DNA of 20,032 bases from HGM04593 sp045636545 (lineage in GTDB: Bacteria > Bacteroidota > Bacteroidia > Bacteroidales > Bacteroidaceae). The stretch covers positions 1 through 20,032 of the forward strand of contig JAZTXR010000080.1 in NCBI GenBank assembly GCA_045636545.1, read 5' to 3'. Position 1 is the first letter of the stretch; every line of letters starts with the position of its first letter. Of this stretch, positions 1-6,785 are shown piece after piece. The notes under the pieces were generated by a model. That model did not search any database. It was not told the DNA's origin and saw only the letters and a program-made list of their open reading frames with translations. Made by a program: the position numbers and the translations under genes.

Positions 1-118
1 AAGAAATCTTCGGCAGAGGTATCATATGCCTTAAAAAAGATACAAAAAAGCTAATTGTTTGATTTTTAATATCAGATAAGCAAAAATAAGAACCAATTAT
101 TTGGAATACAACATAGAA
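1..118. other. AT-rich gene-free start of window
   Basis: No complete gene is visible. Two plus frames stay open from base 1 and end in stops at 52-54 and 60-62, so the first 60 bases may hold the 3' end of a gene lying outside the window. The fragment is too short to choose a frame. I saw no clear TTTG/TAnnTTTG promoter pair for the operon that follows. Confidence 0.3.
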
Positions 119-230
119 GGGGCAAACCGATGTGTTTGCCCTGGAGCCGCGAATGAGAAACCGCGGAAACAACTGCCAATGTATTGGGCAGACGCCGAGC
201 GGGAGCGGGTTCAAGCGCACGAAAGTGCGG
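119..230 (+). ncRNA. Structured 5' leader of unknown class (four hairpins)
   Basis: Four consecutive hairpins can be drawn directly: 120-127 with 134-141 (8 bp), 147-151 with 162-166 (5 bp, GC only), 173-180 with 183-191 (8 bp, one bulged G), and 216-220 with 225-229 closed by a GAAA tetraloop. There is no U-run after the last stem, so it does not look like an intrinsic terminator. It ends about 30 nt before the LOG-family start codon. This arrangement suits a cis-acting leader or riboswitch-like element. I could not match it to the conserved cores of the TPP, cobalamin, SAM-I, FMN, c-di-GMP-I, THF or ZTP classes as I remember them. Confidence 0.45.
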
Positions 231-259
231 TTAAAGATTAAACAGAATCAATTGACGAC

Positions 260-844
260 ATGGAAATAAACAATATATGCATATACTGCGCATCGAGCAA
301 TAAGGTGGCAGAAATATATGGCGAGACAGCATACGAGCTTGGTGCACTGCTTGCCAAGGAGGGAATAACCGTGGTTACCGGCGCCGGGAGCATAGGGCTA
401 ATGCGCAAGGTTGAGGACGGAGCACTCGACAACGGCGGCAAAGCCATTGGCGTAATCCCACAGTTTATGGTAGACCAGAACTGGCACCACACAGGGCTCA
501 CTGAACTGCACGTGACAAATTCAATGCATGAGCGCAAGCAGATGATGGCCAATCTGAGCGATGCCGTCATAGCCCTTCCCGGCGGCTGCGGCACAATAGA
601 GGAGCTGAGCGAGATTATCACATGGAAACAGTTGGGGCTATACCTCAACCCTATTGTCATCCTCAACATCAACGGCTACTATGACCACTTCATTGCACAG
701 CTTGAGAAGGCTGTGGAGGAGCACTTCATGGGCGAGATACACAGCCGTATATGGAGCGTCGCCACCACACCGGCCGAGGCTCTCGAGGCAATACGCAACA
801 CTCCGAAGTGGAGTGCCGAGGTAAGAAAATACGCTGCACTATGA
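260..844 (+). CDS. LOG family phosphoribohydrolase (TIGR00730-type, YvdD-like)
   Basis: This is a 194-residue Rossmann-fold protein of the LOG/lysine-decarboxylase-like family. Characterised members hydrolyse nucleoside 5'-monophosphates (cytokinin riboside monophosphates or AMP) to free base plus ribose 5-phosphate in the cytoplasm. The diagnostic motif PGGCGTIEE, which holds the catalytic glutamate, is intact, followed by the usual helix and a WKQLGLY segment. MHERK supplies the conserved arginine. The nucleotide-binding motif reads GAGSIGLM, where many relatives have GGG. Length matches the family. It is the first gene after the structured leader, and its stop overlaps the next start (ATGA), so it probably heads the operon. 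The physiological substrate cannot be read from sequence. Confidence 0.9.
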   Translation: MEINNICIYCASSNKVAEIYGETAYELGALLAKEGITVVTGAGSIGLMRKVEDGALDNGGKAIGVIPQFMVDQNWHHTGLTELHVTNSMHERKQMMANLSDAVIALPGGCGTIEELSEIITWKQLGLYLNPIVILNINGYYDHFIAQLEKAVEEHFMGEIHSRIWSVATTPAEALEAIRNTPKWSAEVRKYAAL

Positions 845-1536
845 CCGACACGCTTGCACCATACTGCATGACAAATGACAACATCATCATGCTGTTGCTC
901 ATTTTCAATCTCGTAGGCATTGCATACGCACTGCTGATGAATGGCGCGGGCATACTGGAACGCACGAAGTGCATCTTCTACTACGAGAACAAGTCGACAC
1001 CATACAACGACAGGACACATATCACAAGAATATGCAACGCCCTGCTGGACTTCCAGTTCATTTTCCACGCGACAATAGTTGCTACCGCAGTGGTCGACAA
1101 GCACAGCCTTGACATCACCACCCAGAACTCAATGCGCGTAACAGCCACAATTGCAGCCATCTTCGCCGGGGTCCTGCTCATAAAAAGAGGCCTGCACGCC
1201 ATTGTCAACAACATCCTGTTCTCAAAGAGCATAAGCGAGGAGTGGGACAGTTTCTGCCTCTTCGCCGTCAAGCTGTGGGGCTTCACACTTGCACCTGCAG
1301 CATTGACCACACTGTTCTTGCCTGCAATACCTTTTAAATATGTAGAAATTTATTCAATTCTGACACTCGCACTGCACCTGTACACCATAATCAAGGGGGC
1401 TTACAAAATCATTTTTGTAAAAAAATGCATTTATGTGGATATTTTTTTATACCTTTGCGCACTTGAATTTCTACCCATCGCTATGGTGTGGAAAACTATA
1501 CTACAAGTGGGCGATTTTATAACAATAAAAATTTAG
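841..1536 (+). CDS. DUF4271-type integral membrane protein
   Basis: I place the start at the ATG at 841, which overlaps the LOG-gene stop as ATGA, giving 231 residues. An in-frame non-ATG start further upstream would lie inside the LOG gene. The protein is hydrophobic, with several probable membrane helices (near residues 14-33, 70-88, 98-118, 145-165, 172-190 and 200-220). A gene for a DUF4271 membrane protein directly upstream of hemD is a familiar Bacteroidales arrangement, and that context supports the assignment as much as the sequence does. No enzymatic motif is visible and the function is unknown. It is followed after 4 nt by hemD, so it is almost certainly co-transcribed. Confidence 0.75.
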   Translation: MTDTLAPYCMTNDNIIMLLLIFNLVGIAYALLMNGAGILERTKCIFYYENKSTPYNDRTHITRICNALLDFQFIFHATIVATAVVDKHSLDITTQNSMRVTATIAAIFAGVLLIKRGLHAIVNNILFSKSISEEWDSFCLFAVKLWGFTLAPAALTTLFLPAIPFKYVEIYSILTLALHLYTIIKGAYKIIFVKKCIYVDIFLYLCALEFLPIAMVWKTILQVGDFITIKI

Positions 1537-1540
1537 AGCA

Positions 1541-2284
1541 TTGAAGGTAAGTAAGATTCTGGTATCACAACCCAGACCTGCGACAGAAAAATCTCCATAT
1601 TTCAGCATTGCGGAGAAACATAACGTGCAGATAGACTTTTGTTCTTTCATAAAGGTTGAAGGAGTAACGACCAAGGAATTCAGACAGCAGAAAGTATCGA
1701 TTCTCGACCACACTGCCATCGTGTTCCTCTCCCGTCACGCCATTGACCACTTCTTTACGCTATGCAAGGAGTTGAGAGTCACAATACCCGACGACATGAA
1801 GTATTTCTGTTTGTCGGAGACTGTATCTCTGTATATCCAGAAGTATGTACAGTACCGCAAGAGGAAAGTTTTCTTCGGAAACGGCCACATAAAGGACCTT
1901 GAGCCCCTGTTCGCAAAGCACAAGGGCGAGAAGTACTTCGTACCCTCATCGAATGTACACAATGACGAGCTGAACGTCTTGTTCGGCAAGTACGAGATAA
2001 AGCACTCACAGGCCGAGATGTACCGCACCGTCAGCACAGAAATCGCACCCGAGTACATAAAGTCTTTCGACATGCTCATCTTCTTCAGCCCGCACGGTAT
2101 CGACTCCTTGAAGAGGAACGTCCCCGACTATGAGCAGGGCGAGCAGCTGATAGCCTGCTTCGGCAATGTGACTGCCGAATACATAAAGGAGCACGGATTG
2201 AGGCTCGACCTTGAAGCGCCTTCGGCGGCGGCGACCAATATGCCGGCAGCCCTGGACGTATATTTGACTGCAAACAACAGATAA
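1541..2284 (+). CDS. hemD: Uroporphyrinogen-III synthase
   Basis: HemD cyclises hydroxymethylbilane to uroporphyrinogen III, with inversion of ring D, in the cytoplasmic tetrapyrrole pathway. This 247-residue protein has the Bacteroidales HemD opening (MKVSKILVSQPRPATEKSPY, positions 1-20), then the two-lobe alternating alpha/beta pattern, with SRHAIDHFF near residue 65 and FFSPHGIDSL near 180. The initiator is TTG at 1541. No in-frame ATG lies near, the family N-terminus begins exactly here, and the start follows the upstream stop by 4 nt, so the TTG is well supported. HemD proteins diverge strongly, so the call leans on the whole pattern and the conserved neighbourhood. Confidence 0.9.
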   Translation: MKVSKILVSQPRPATEKSPYFSIAEKHNVQIDFCSFIKVEGVTTKEFRQQKVSILDHTAIVFLSRHAIDHFFTLCKELRVTIPDDMKYFCLSETVSLYIQKYVQYRKRKVFFGNGHIKDLEPLFAKHKGEKYFVPSSNVHNDELNVLFGKYEIKHSQAEMYRTVSTEIAPEYIKSFDMLIFFSPHGIDSLKRNVPDYEQGEQLIACFGNVTAEYIKEHGLRLDLEAPSAAATNMPAALDVYLTANNR

Positions 2285-2296
2285 AGAGATACAACA

Positions 2297-2322
2297 GCAG
2301 CCCCGTCCAAAGACGGGGCTGC
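2297..2322 (+). terminator. Strong 11-bp hairpin between hemD and rnpA
   Basis: A perfect 11-bp GC-rich stem (2297-2307 with 2312-2322) closes a CAAA loop. It starts 12 nt after the hemD stop and ends 28 nt before the rnpA ATG. The run after it is ATTGTTC, not a U-tract, so complete intrinsic termination is unlikely. Partial attenuation, or an RNA stabiliser or processing site that sets rnpA level, is more plausible. Confidence 0.55.
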
Positions 2323-2350
2323 ATTGTTCAACAAAACCGCCTACACAGCA

Positions 2351-2755
2351 ATGCAACGCAACACATTCCCTTTGAAGGAGCACCTTAAGAGCAAGAAGGT
2401 CATTGAGCAGGTATATGCCAATGGAACTTCGGTAACATCGTTCCCGCTACGTGCAGTCTTCATAGAGCAACCGCAGGATGGAGAGGAACCCACAGCGGCA
2501 ATACTCATCAATGTTGCAAAGAAAAGGTTCCGCCACGCTGTAGACCGCAACCTTGTGAAGAGGCGCATACGCGAAGCCTACCGCACAAGCAAGCACCCTT
2601 TCATCGAAGCATTGCAGAAGAATGGCAAGAAGATGGCCGTCGCCATCATATACATAGACAACAAGCACAACAGCACGGCATTCATAAGGAAGAAAATGGG
2701 CAAGCTGCTCGAGGGTATACTTGCAAAGCACGGGAAACTATGCGAAAACTGCTGA
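2351..2755 (+). CDS. rnpA: Ribonuclease P protein component
   Basis: RnpA is the small basic protein that binds the RNase P RNA and the 5' leader of pre-tRNAs. The reading gives 134 residues from the ATG at 2351. An in-frame TTG at 2324 would add nine residues, but it lies directly against the hairpin described above and the family usually begins shortly before the KEHLKSKK-like segment, so I prefer the ATG. The signature basic helix is clear: KKRFRHAVDRN followed by LVKRRIREAYR at about residues 57-77. The 3' end overlaps yidD by 16 nt, the classic rnpA-yidD coupling. Confidence 0.92.
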   Translation: MQRNTFPLKEHLKSKKVIEQVYANGTSVTSFPLRAVFIEQPQDGEEPTAAILINVAKKRFRHAVDRNLVKRRIREAYRTSKHPFIEALQKNGKKMAVAIIYIDNKHNSTAFIRKKMGKLLEGILAKHGKLCENC

Positions 2756-2961
2756 CAACGATACTGATACTGCCCATCAGGTTCTACCAAAAGGCAATAT
2801 CGCCAATGACACCGCCATCGTGCCGTTTCACCCCCACATGCTCACAATATGCCATTGAGGCACTGCGCAAGCACGGCCCGCTGAAAGGCCTGTACCTTGC
2901 CATCAGACGGATACTGCGCTGCCACCCTTGGGGCGGTTCGGGATATGACCCTGTGCCATAA
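2740..2961 (+). CDS. yidD: YidD membrane protein insertion efficiency factor
   Basis: This 73-residue protein matches YidD over its full length: a short hydrophobic/amphipathic N-terminus (residues 4-20), then CRFTPTCSQYAIEALRKHG with the two characteristic cysteines, and RRILRCHPWGGSGYDPVP at the C-terminus. YidD sits at the inner face of the cytoplasmic membrane and helps YidC-dependent insertion of membrane proteins. The start codon lies inside rnpA (16-nt overlap), which suggests translational coupling. yidC itself is not in the window. Confidence 0.95.
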   Translation: MRKLLTTILILPIRFYQKAISPMTPPSCRFTPTCSQYAIEALRKHGPLKGLYLAIRRILRCHPWGGSGYDPVP

Positions 2962-2970
2962 AGCATCACA

Positions 2971-3594
2971 ATGGAACTCACAGACATACATACCCACAAC
3001 GCAGCCCCCGCTCCCCACACAATATACAACAGCGGCAGCATCTACACCCCAGACAGGAATATTTCCATTGGGATACACCCTTGGCATATAAACGGCAGAT
3101 GGGAAAGGGAACTTGCAGCCGTAGCAGAATGGGCAAAGGCAGACAATGTTGTTGCCATTGGCGAGTGCGGGCTCGACATGCTCAAATCACCTGCATCTCT
3201 TGAACTGCAGGAAGAAGTATTCCGCGCACACATACGGTTATCCGAGGCACTGCGTAAGCCCCTTATAGTACACTGCGTGAAAGCGCATGACAGACTCATT
3301 GCACTGCATCGCGAGGCAAAGCCCTCACAGACATGGATAGTCCACGGATTCCGCGGCAAGCCCATGCAGGCCGCACAACTGACAAAAGCCGGATTATACA
3401 TCTCATTGGGCGAAAAGTTCAACCCTGACAGTGCAAGAACAATCCCTGCCGACAGGCTTTTCATCGAAAGCGATGAAAGCAGATGCAGTATAGAGGAGAT
3501 ATATTCAGCCGTTGCGGCGGCAAAAGAGACAGCGGTTGAAGAACTGGCTTTGCAGACAATGCAGAATGTCGCAAGGTGCGGTATCATATTATAA
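2971..3594 (+). CDS. TatD family metal-dependent hydrolase (short form)
   Basis: This is an amidohydrolase-fold protein of 207 residues. The metal-binding DIHTH motif is at the N-terminus, followed by IGIHPWH, AIGECGLD with the bridging glutamate, IVHCVKAHD, VHGFRG and FIESDES near the C-terminus. Together these are the TatD metal ligands in the expected order. TatD enzymes act as 3'-5' DNA exonucleases or phosphoesterases. The protein is about 50 residues shorter than typical 260-residue TatD, mainly through short loops; such short versions are common in Bacteroidales. It follows yidD by 9 nt and closes the operon. The substrate is unknown. Confidence 0.88.
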   Translation: MELTDIHTHNAAPAPHTIYNSGSIYTPDRNISIGIHPWHINGRWERELAAVAEWAKADNVVAIGECGLDMLKSPASLELQEEVFRAHIRLSEALRKPLIVHCVKAHDRLIALHREAKPSQTWIVHGFRGKPMQAAQLTKAGLYISLGEKFNPDSARTIPADRLFIESDESRCSIEEIYSAVAAAKETAVEELALQTMQNVARCGIIL

Positions 3595-3612
3595 TCTTTT
3601 TCGTGGCAAAAA

Positions 3613-3643
3613 TTGCAGCAGTAACAAATTTTCGATACTTTTG
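3613..3643 (+). promoter_or_regulatory. Bacteroidetes-type promoter of the aminosugar operon
   Basis: The -33 element ATTG ends at 3615, and TACTTTTG at 3636-3643 is a perfect TAnnTTTG -7 element, with a 20-nt spacer. Transcription should start near 3650, about 14 nt before the start codon at 3664, giving the sugar operon a very short leader and independence from the TatD operon. Confidence 0.7.
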
Positions 3644-3663
3644 CGATATAAAGAATTTACCCG

Positions 3664-4050
3664 ATGGACAGACTGAAGACCTTTACAGACAGCCGCGGCA
3701 GCCTCACAATAGCCGAGGTGGGCATTGACGTTCCCTTCAACATACAACGTGTCTACTGGATACACAGCGTACCACCGGGCGAGGAGCGCGGCAAACACTC
3801 GAACAAGGTCTCTTGGGAATATGTGGTTGCCGTGAGCGGAAGCGTGGAGATTACCCTTGAGAACAGGAGCGGCCGACAGACCTATCTGCTCGACTCAAAG
3901 GACAAAGGCCTGATAATTCCGCCCGACACATGGGACGAGATAAGGAATTTCTCACCCGATGCTGTACTGCTTGTACTGGCATCGCACAAGTATGACGAAT
4001 CGACATACATACACTCATACGAAGAGTTCTTGAAACAGATAGGCAAATGA
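3664..4050 (+). CDS. FdtA/QdtA-like dTDP-sugar 3,4-ketoisomerase (cupin, WxcM-like)
   Basis: This is a 128-residue single cupin domain of the FdtA/QdtA family, which converts dTDP-4-keto-6-deoxyglucose to the 3-keto isomer. Supporting segments are DSRGSLT at 9-15, QRVYWIHSVPPGEERG at 28-43, VAVSGSVEITLEN in the cupin core, GLIIPPDTWDEI, and LLVLASHKYDESTYIHSYEEF at the end. The usual RGxHAH active-site motif reads RGKHSN, so the second histidine is asparagine (residue 47) while His45 remains. This may change the product or the rate. Whether it leads to the galacto (Fuc3N) or gluco (Qui3N) isomer cannot be told. Its end overlaps the next gene by 4 nt (ATGA). Confidence 0.82.
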   Translation: MDRLKTFTDSRGSLTIAEVGIDVPFNIQRVYWIHSVPPGEERGKHSNKVSWEYVVAVSGSVEITLENRSGRQTYLLDSKDKGLIIPPDTWDEIRNFSPDAVLLVLASHKYDESTYIHSYEEFLKQIGK

Positions 4051-5009
4051 AGCAGAGCGAATACAGGATAGAGAGATATGCCCCCGCCAAAGAGACCGAG
4101 TGGGACAGCTTTGTAGACTATTGCCGCAACAGCACATTCCTGCACAAACGCGGGTATATGGACTATCACGCCCACCGCTTCACAGACCACTCACTCATGT
4201 TCTACCGCAAGACGGAACTGATAGCCCTTCTGCCGGCACATATAAGAGAGAACACATTCTGCTCACACAACGGGCTCACATACGGCGGTCTGCTGCTGCC
4301 AAGCGGCATTGCCACCGAGGCCGTGCTTTGCCTTTTCGACACCCTTAAGGAGTACCTGCTCAAGAACACCACGGTAACACGTATCATCTACAAGCCCACA
4401 CCACACATATACCACAGCTACCCTTGCGAGGAGGACCTGTACGCGCTGTTCCGCCACAATGCGGCACTCACGGAGCGCAAGGTATCATCGGCCATCCCAT
4501 TGAGAAACCCACTGCCAATAAGCGGCAGGCGCAAGCTGACCGCAATCACAAGAAGCAGGCTCAGCATCATTGAGGAGAACGATTTCAATGCATTCTGGAA
4601 GATTCTTGAAGAGAGGCTCCAGGGAAAATACAGTGTGGCACCGGTGCACAACATTGACGAGATTACGATGCTCAAGAACCGTTTCCCCGAGAACATAAGA
4701 CTATTCTGCGTTGCCGACAGCAACGCAGAGATACTTGGCGGAGTGGTACTGTTCATTACCGGCAACGTCATACACATGCAATACTCGGCCACTACCGAGG
4801 AGGGACGGCGCCTGAGCGCACTCGACTACCTCTACGAAGAGCTCATAAACAACCGCTTTGCCGGCAAGGAGTACTTCGACTTCGGTATCTCGGTGGAGGA
4901 TGGCGGCCGATACCTCAACAGCGGGCTAATAGCCTACAAGGAACGCCTGGGTGGCCGTGCCGTTGTGTATGACACATATATCATAGACCTGAAAAAGCCT
5001 GAAACATGA
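4047..5009 (+). CDS. FemAB/GNAT-like acyltransferase
   Basis: This 320-residue protein is built like the FemAB/BioF2 type of double-GNAT acyltransferases. The N-terminal half holds a Y-rich substrate-binding lobe (NGLTYGGLLLPSG near residue 75). The C-terminal GNAT lobe contains FWKILEERL, the PVHNIDEI and RFPENIRLF segments, GGVVLFI and YFDFGIS-EDGGRYLN. Lying between a sugar ketoisomerase and a sugar aminotransferase, with 4-nt overlaps to both, it most likely N-acylates the amino sugar made by its neighbour, a step that FdtC/QdtC-type left-handed beta-helix enzymes perform elsewhere. That role is inference; the acyl donor is unknown and could be acyl-CoA or acyl-ACP. Confidence 0.72.
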   Translation: MKQSEYRIERYAPAKETEWDSFVDYCRNSTFLHKRGYMDYHAHRFTDHSLMFYRKTELIALLPAHIRENTFCSHNGLTYGGLLLPSGIATEAVLCLFDTLKEYLLKNTTVTRIIYKPTPHIYHSYPCEEDLYALFRHNAALTERKVSSAIPLRNPLPISGRRKLTAITRSRLSIIEENDFNAFWKILEERLQGKYSVAPVHNIDEITMLKNRFPENIRLFCVADSNAEILGGVVLFITGNVIHMQYSATTEEGRRLSALDYLYEELINNRFAGKEYFDFGISVEDGGRYLNSGLIAYKERLGGRAVVYDTYIIDLKKPET

Positions 5010-6109
5010 TTAAATACTGCGACCTCAAGACAATCAATGACAGATACGAGCCACAACTCACCGATGCCATAACAAGGGCGGCACAGTCGGGGTGGTACAT
5101 ACGCGGCAGGGAGTGCGAGGAGTTTGAGAAAGCTTTTGCCGACTACTGCGGCTGCAGGCACTGCATTGGTACAGGCAACGGACTTGATGCACTGACGATC
5201 ATCCTCAGGGCATACCGCGAACTGGGCGCAATGCAAAAGGGCGACGAGGTAATTGTACCTGCAAACACATATATCGCGACAATACTGTCAATAATGGAGG
5301 CCGGGCTGAAGCCCGTCCTTTGTGAGCCCGATGCCACCACCTGCAACATCGATGCTACACTCATAGAAAGCCTCATCACCGAGCGCACACGCGCAATAAT
5401 GCCGGTACACCTGTATGGACTGGTGGCCGACATTGACAGCATCAACACAATCGCAGCCAAGCACTCATTGAAAGTAATTGAAGACAGCGCACAGGCACAC
5501 GGGGCACTGTGGGGCGGCAAGCGCACAGGCAACCTTGGCGATGCCGCAGCGTTCAGTTTCTACCCGGGCAAGAACCTTGGTGCATTGGGCGACGGCGGCG
5601 CCATAACAACCAATGACACACAGCTTGCCGAGGCCGCAAGAGCCATAGCCAACTACGGCTCGCACAAGAAATACGTGAACATATACAGGGGAGTCAACAG
5701 CCGCCTCGACGAGATACAGGCAGCAGCGCTGACGGTAAAGCTGCAGCACCTTGATGCCGACAACGCAAGGCGCAGAGAGATTGCTCTCCGATACATAAAC
5801 AGCATAGACAACCCGCTCGTGACACAGCCTGTTGCCGACAAAGACGGCAACCACGTATATCACATTTTTGCCATTACATCGCCACAACGCGACAAGCTGC
5901 AACAGCACCTTCTGCAACAGGGCATCGAGACACTCATACACTACCCCATCCCGCCACACAAGCAAGAGGCCATGAGTGAATATTCACACCTTACACTACC
6001 CGTTACCGAGCAGATACACGCCTGTTGCCTTAGCCTGCCATGCCACCCGGCCATGAGCGACAACGAGGTGGAAAAGGTCATCGATGCCGTAAACAGTTTC
6101 ACTGTATAG
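5006..6109 (+). CDS. DegT/DnrJ/EryC1/StrS-family sugar aminotransferase
   Basis: This is a 367-residue PLP-dependent aminotransferase of the sugar (DegT/StrS, fold type I) class. GTGNGLDAL at 56-63 binds the cofactor phosphate, VPANTYIA at 84-91 is the family start motif, IEDSAQAHGA near 158-167 carries the aspartate that pairs with the pyridine nitrogen, and FYPGKNLGALGDGGA places the Schiff-base lysine at position 189. NSRLDEIQAA at 231-240 is also typical. With the upstream ketoisomerase it would make a dTDP-3-amino-3,6-dideoxyhexose from the 3-keto sugar (FdtB/QdtB role). Substrate specificity is inferred from context. The gene closes the three-gene operon. Confidence 0.9.
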   Translation: MIKYCDLKTINDRYEPQLTDAITRAAQSGWYIRGRECEEFEKAFADYCGCRHCIGTGNGLDALTIILRAYRELGAMQKGDEVIVPANTYIATILSIMEAGLKPVLCEPDATTCNIDATLIESLITERTRAIMPVHLYGLVADIDSINTIAAKHSLKVIEDSAQAHGALWGGKRTGNLGDAAAFSFYPGKNLGALGDGGAITTNDTQLAEAARAIANYGSHKKYVNIYRGVNSRLDEIQAAALTVKLQHLDADNARRREIALRYINSIDNPLVTQPVADKDGNHVYHIFAITSPQRDKLQQHLLQQGIETLIHYPIPPHKQEAMSEYSHLTLPVTEQIHACCLSLPCHPAMSDNEVEKVIDAVNSFTV

Positions 6110-6149
6110 CATACACGCACGGAGGCATAAGCAAAAACAGCCTGAATTA

Positions 6150-6181
6150 TTTGGCATTTACACATTAAATGCCTACCTTTG
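6150..6181 (+). promoter_or_regulatory. Consensus promoter of tRNA-Gln with palindromic spacer
   Basis: TTTG at 6150-6153 and TACCTTTG at 6174-6181 are both perfect Bacteroidetes elements with a 20-nt spacer. The spacer is filled by a perfect 8-bp inverted repeat, GGCATTTA (6153-6160), 5-nt gap, TAAATGCC (6166-6173), which abuts both promoter boxes. Transcription would start near 6188, about 25 nt before the mature tRNA. Confidence 0.75.
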
Positions 6182-6212
6182 CATCGCTCTTCAAAAGAGA
6201 GCACAAGAGGAT

Positions 6213-6283
6213 TGTCCTATGGTGTAATGGTAGCACAACAGGTTTTGGTTCTGTTTGTCCTGGTTCGAATCCGGGTAGGACAA
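6213..6283 (+). tRNA. tRNA-Gln (anticodon TTG)
   Basis: A full cloverleaf of 71 nt can be drawn. The acceptor stem TGTCCTA pairs perfectly with TAGGACA (6276-6282) and has the weak U1-A72 pair typical of tRNA-Gln. The D-stem is GTG/CAC. The anticodon arm is ACAGG-TTTTGGT-TCTGT, placing TTG at positions 34-36. The variable loop has 4 nt and the T-arm is CCTGG-TTCGAAT-CCGGG. The discriminator is A6283 and no CCA is encoded. Confidence 0.95.
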
Positions 6284-6322
6284 CAACAAAAAAAGTCAGC
6301 TTCGGGCTGACTTTTTTTGTTG
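6284..6322. terminator. Bidirectional terminator between tRNA-Gln and the lipoprotein gene
   Basis: A perfect inverted repeat has arms 6284-6300 and 6306-6322 around TTCGG. The core is GTCAGC/GCTGAC, flanked by seven A on the left and seven T on the right, so each strand shows a GC stem followed by a U-tract. It begins directly after the tRNA and ends 11 nt beyond the stop of the convergent lipoprotein gene, serving both. Confidence 0.9.
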
Positions 6323-6333
6323 TATGGATGTTT

Positions 6334-6732
6334 TTACTCGGCGAGCATCTGTTCGAACCTCGCCTCCTGTTCGGGAGTCAGGTTTTCCAGCAACTCCGCC
6401 TTACCCATCATCACCTCATGATATTTTCTGAATGCAGCAGTGAGAGCTTCAGTCTCTTTTGCGTACAGTTCTTCGACAGCATTTTCGTCCAGACTGTCAA
6501 GTTCGTTCATAATTTCGCCAAACTTCTCACTAACCTCATCTGTCTCGTCCTTCAACGCAGCCATCACATCAATAATATCATCGACATTCGCAGCGTTCTC
6601 AATTTTCGCCGCAGCGGTTTCGATAATGTCTGCGGTCATAAGCATAACATCACCGGGTGTCTTAACCTCTTTCTTTTCACCGCAACTTGCCATCAGCAAT
6701 ACAGCCATCAAGGCAACAAACATTTTTTTCAT
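6334..6732 (-). CDS. Small lipoprotein, function unknown
   Basis: The 132-residue product starts with a lipoprotein signal peptide: MKK, a hydrophobic stretch to residue 15 and a lipobox ending at Cys17 (LLMASC). The mature part is acidic and almost entirely helical, with heptad-like stretches (residues 40-110) rich in Glu, Ala and Met, ending LTPEQEARFEQML. It should be anchored in the outer or inner membrane facing the periplasm; no strong acidic surface-export tag follows the cysteine. No family function is recognised. It lies downstream of luxS on the same strand but has its own promoter and terminator, so its link to AI-2 metabolism is uncertain. Confidence 0.8.
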   Translation of the reverse strand: MKKMFVALMAVLLMASCGEKKEVKTPGDVMLMTADIIETAAAKIENAANVDDIIDVMAALKDETDEVSEKFGEIMNELDSLDENAVEELYAKETEALTAAFRKYHEVMMGKAELLENLTPEQEARFEQMLAE

Positions 6733-6754
6733 AACAATCTATTTTTAATTAATT

Positions 6755-6785
6755 CAAAGGTATCAATCAAGCCGGGTAATTCAAA
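6755..6785 (-). promoter_or_regulatory. Promoter of the lipoprotein gene, inside the luxS 3' end
   Basis: On the minus strand TTTG (plus 6782-6785) and TACCTTTG (plus 6755-6762) are perfect elements 19 nt apart. The -33 box and part of the spacer lie in the last codons of luxS. Transcription would start near 6748, giving a leader of about 16 nt. Confidence 0.75.

Noticed and set aside
216..229. Possible group II intron domain V (GAAA-capped stem)
   Set aside because: The tetraloop hairpin resembles domain V, but the catalytic triad helix and the rest of an intron, including a reverse transcriptase, are missing.
238..672. Minus-strand open frame over the LOG gene
   Set aside because: It is antisense to a well-supported enzyme gene and its protein is Ser/Pro-rich without domain character; it is a shadow frame.
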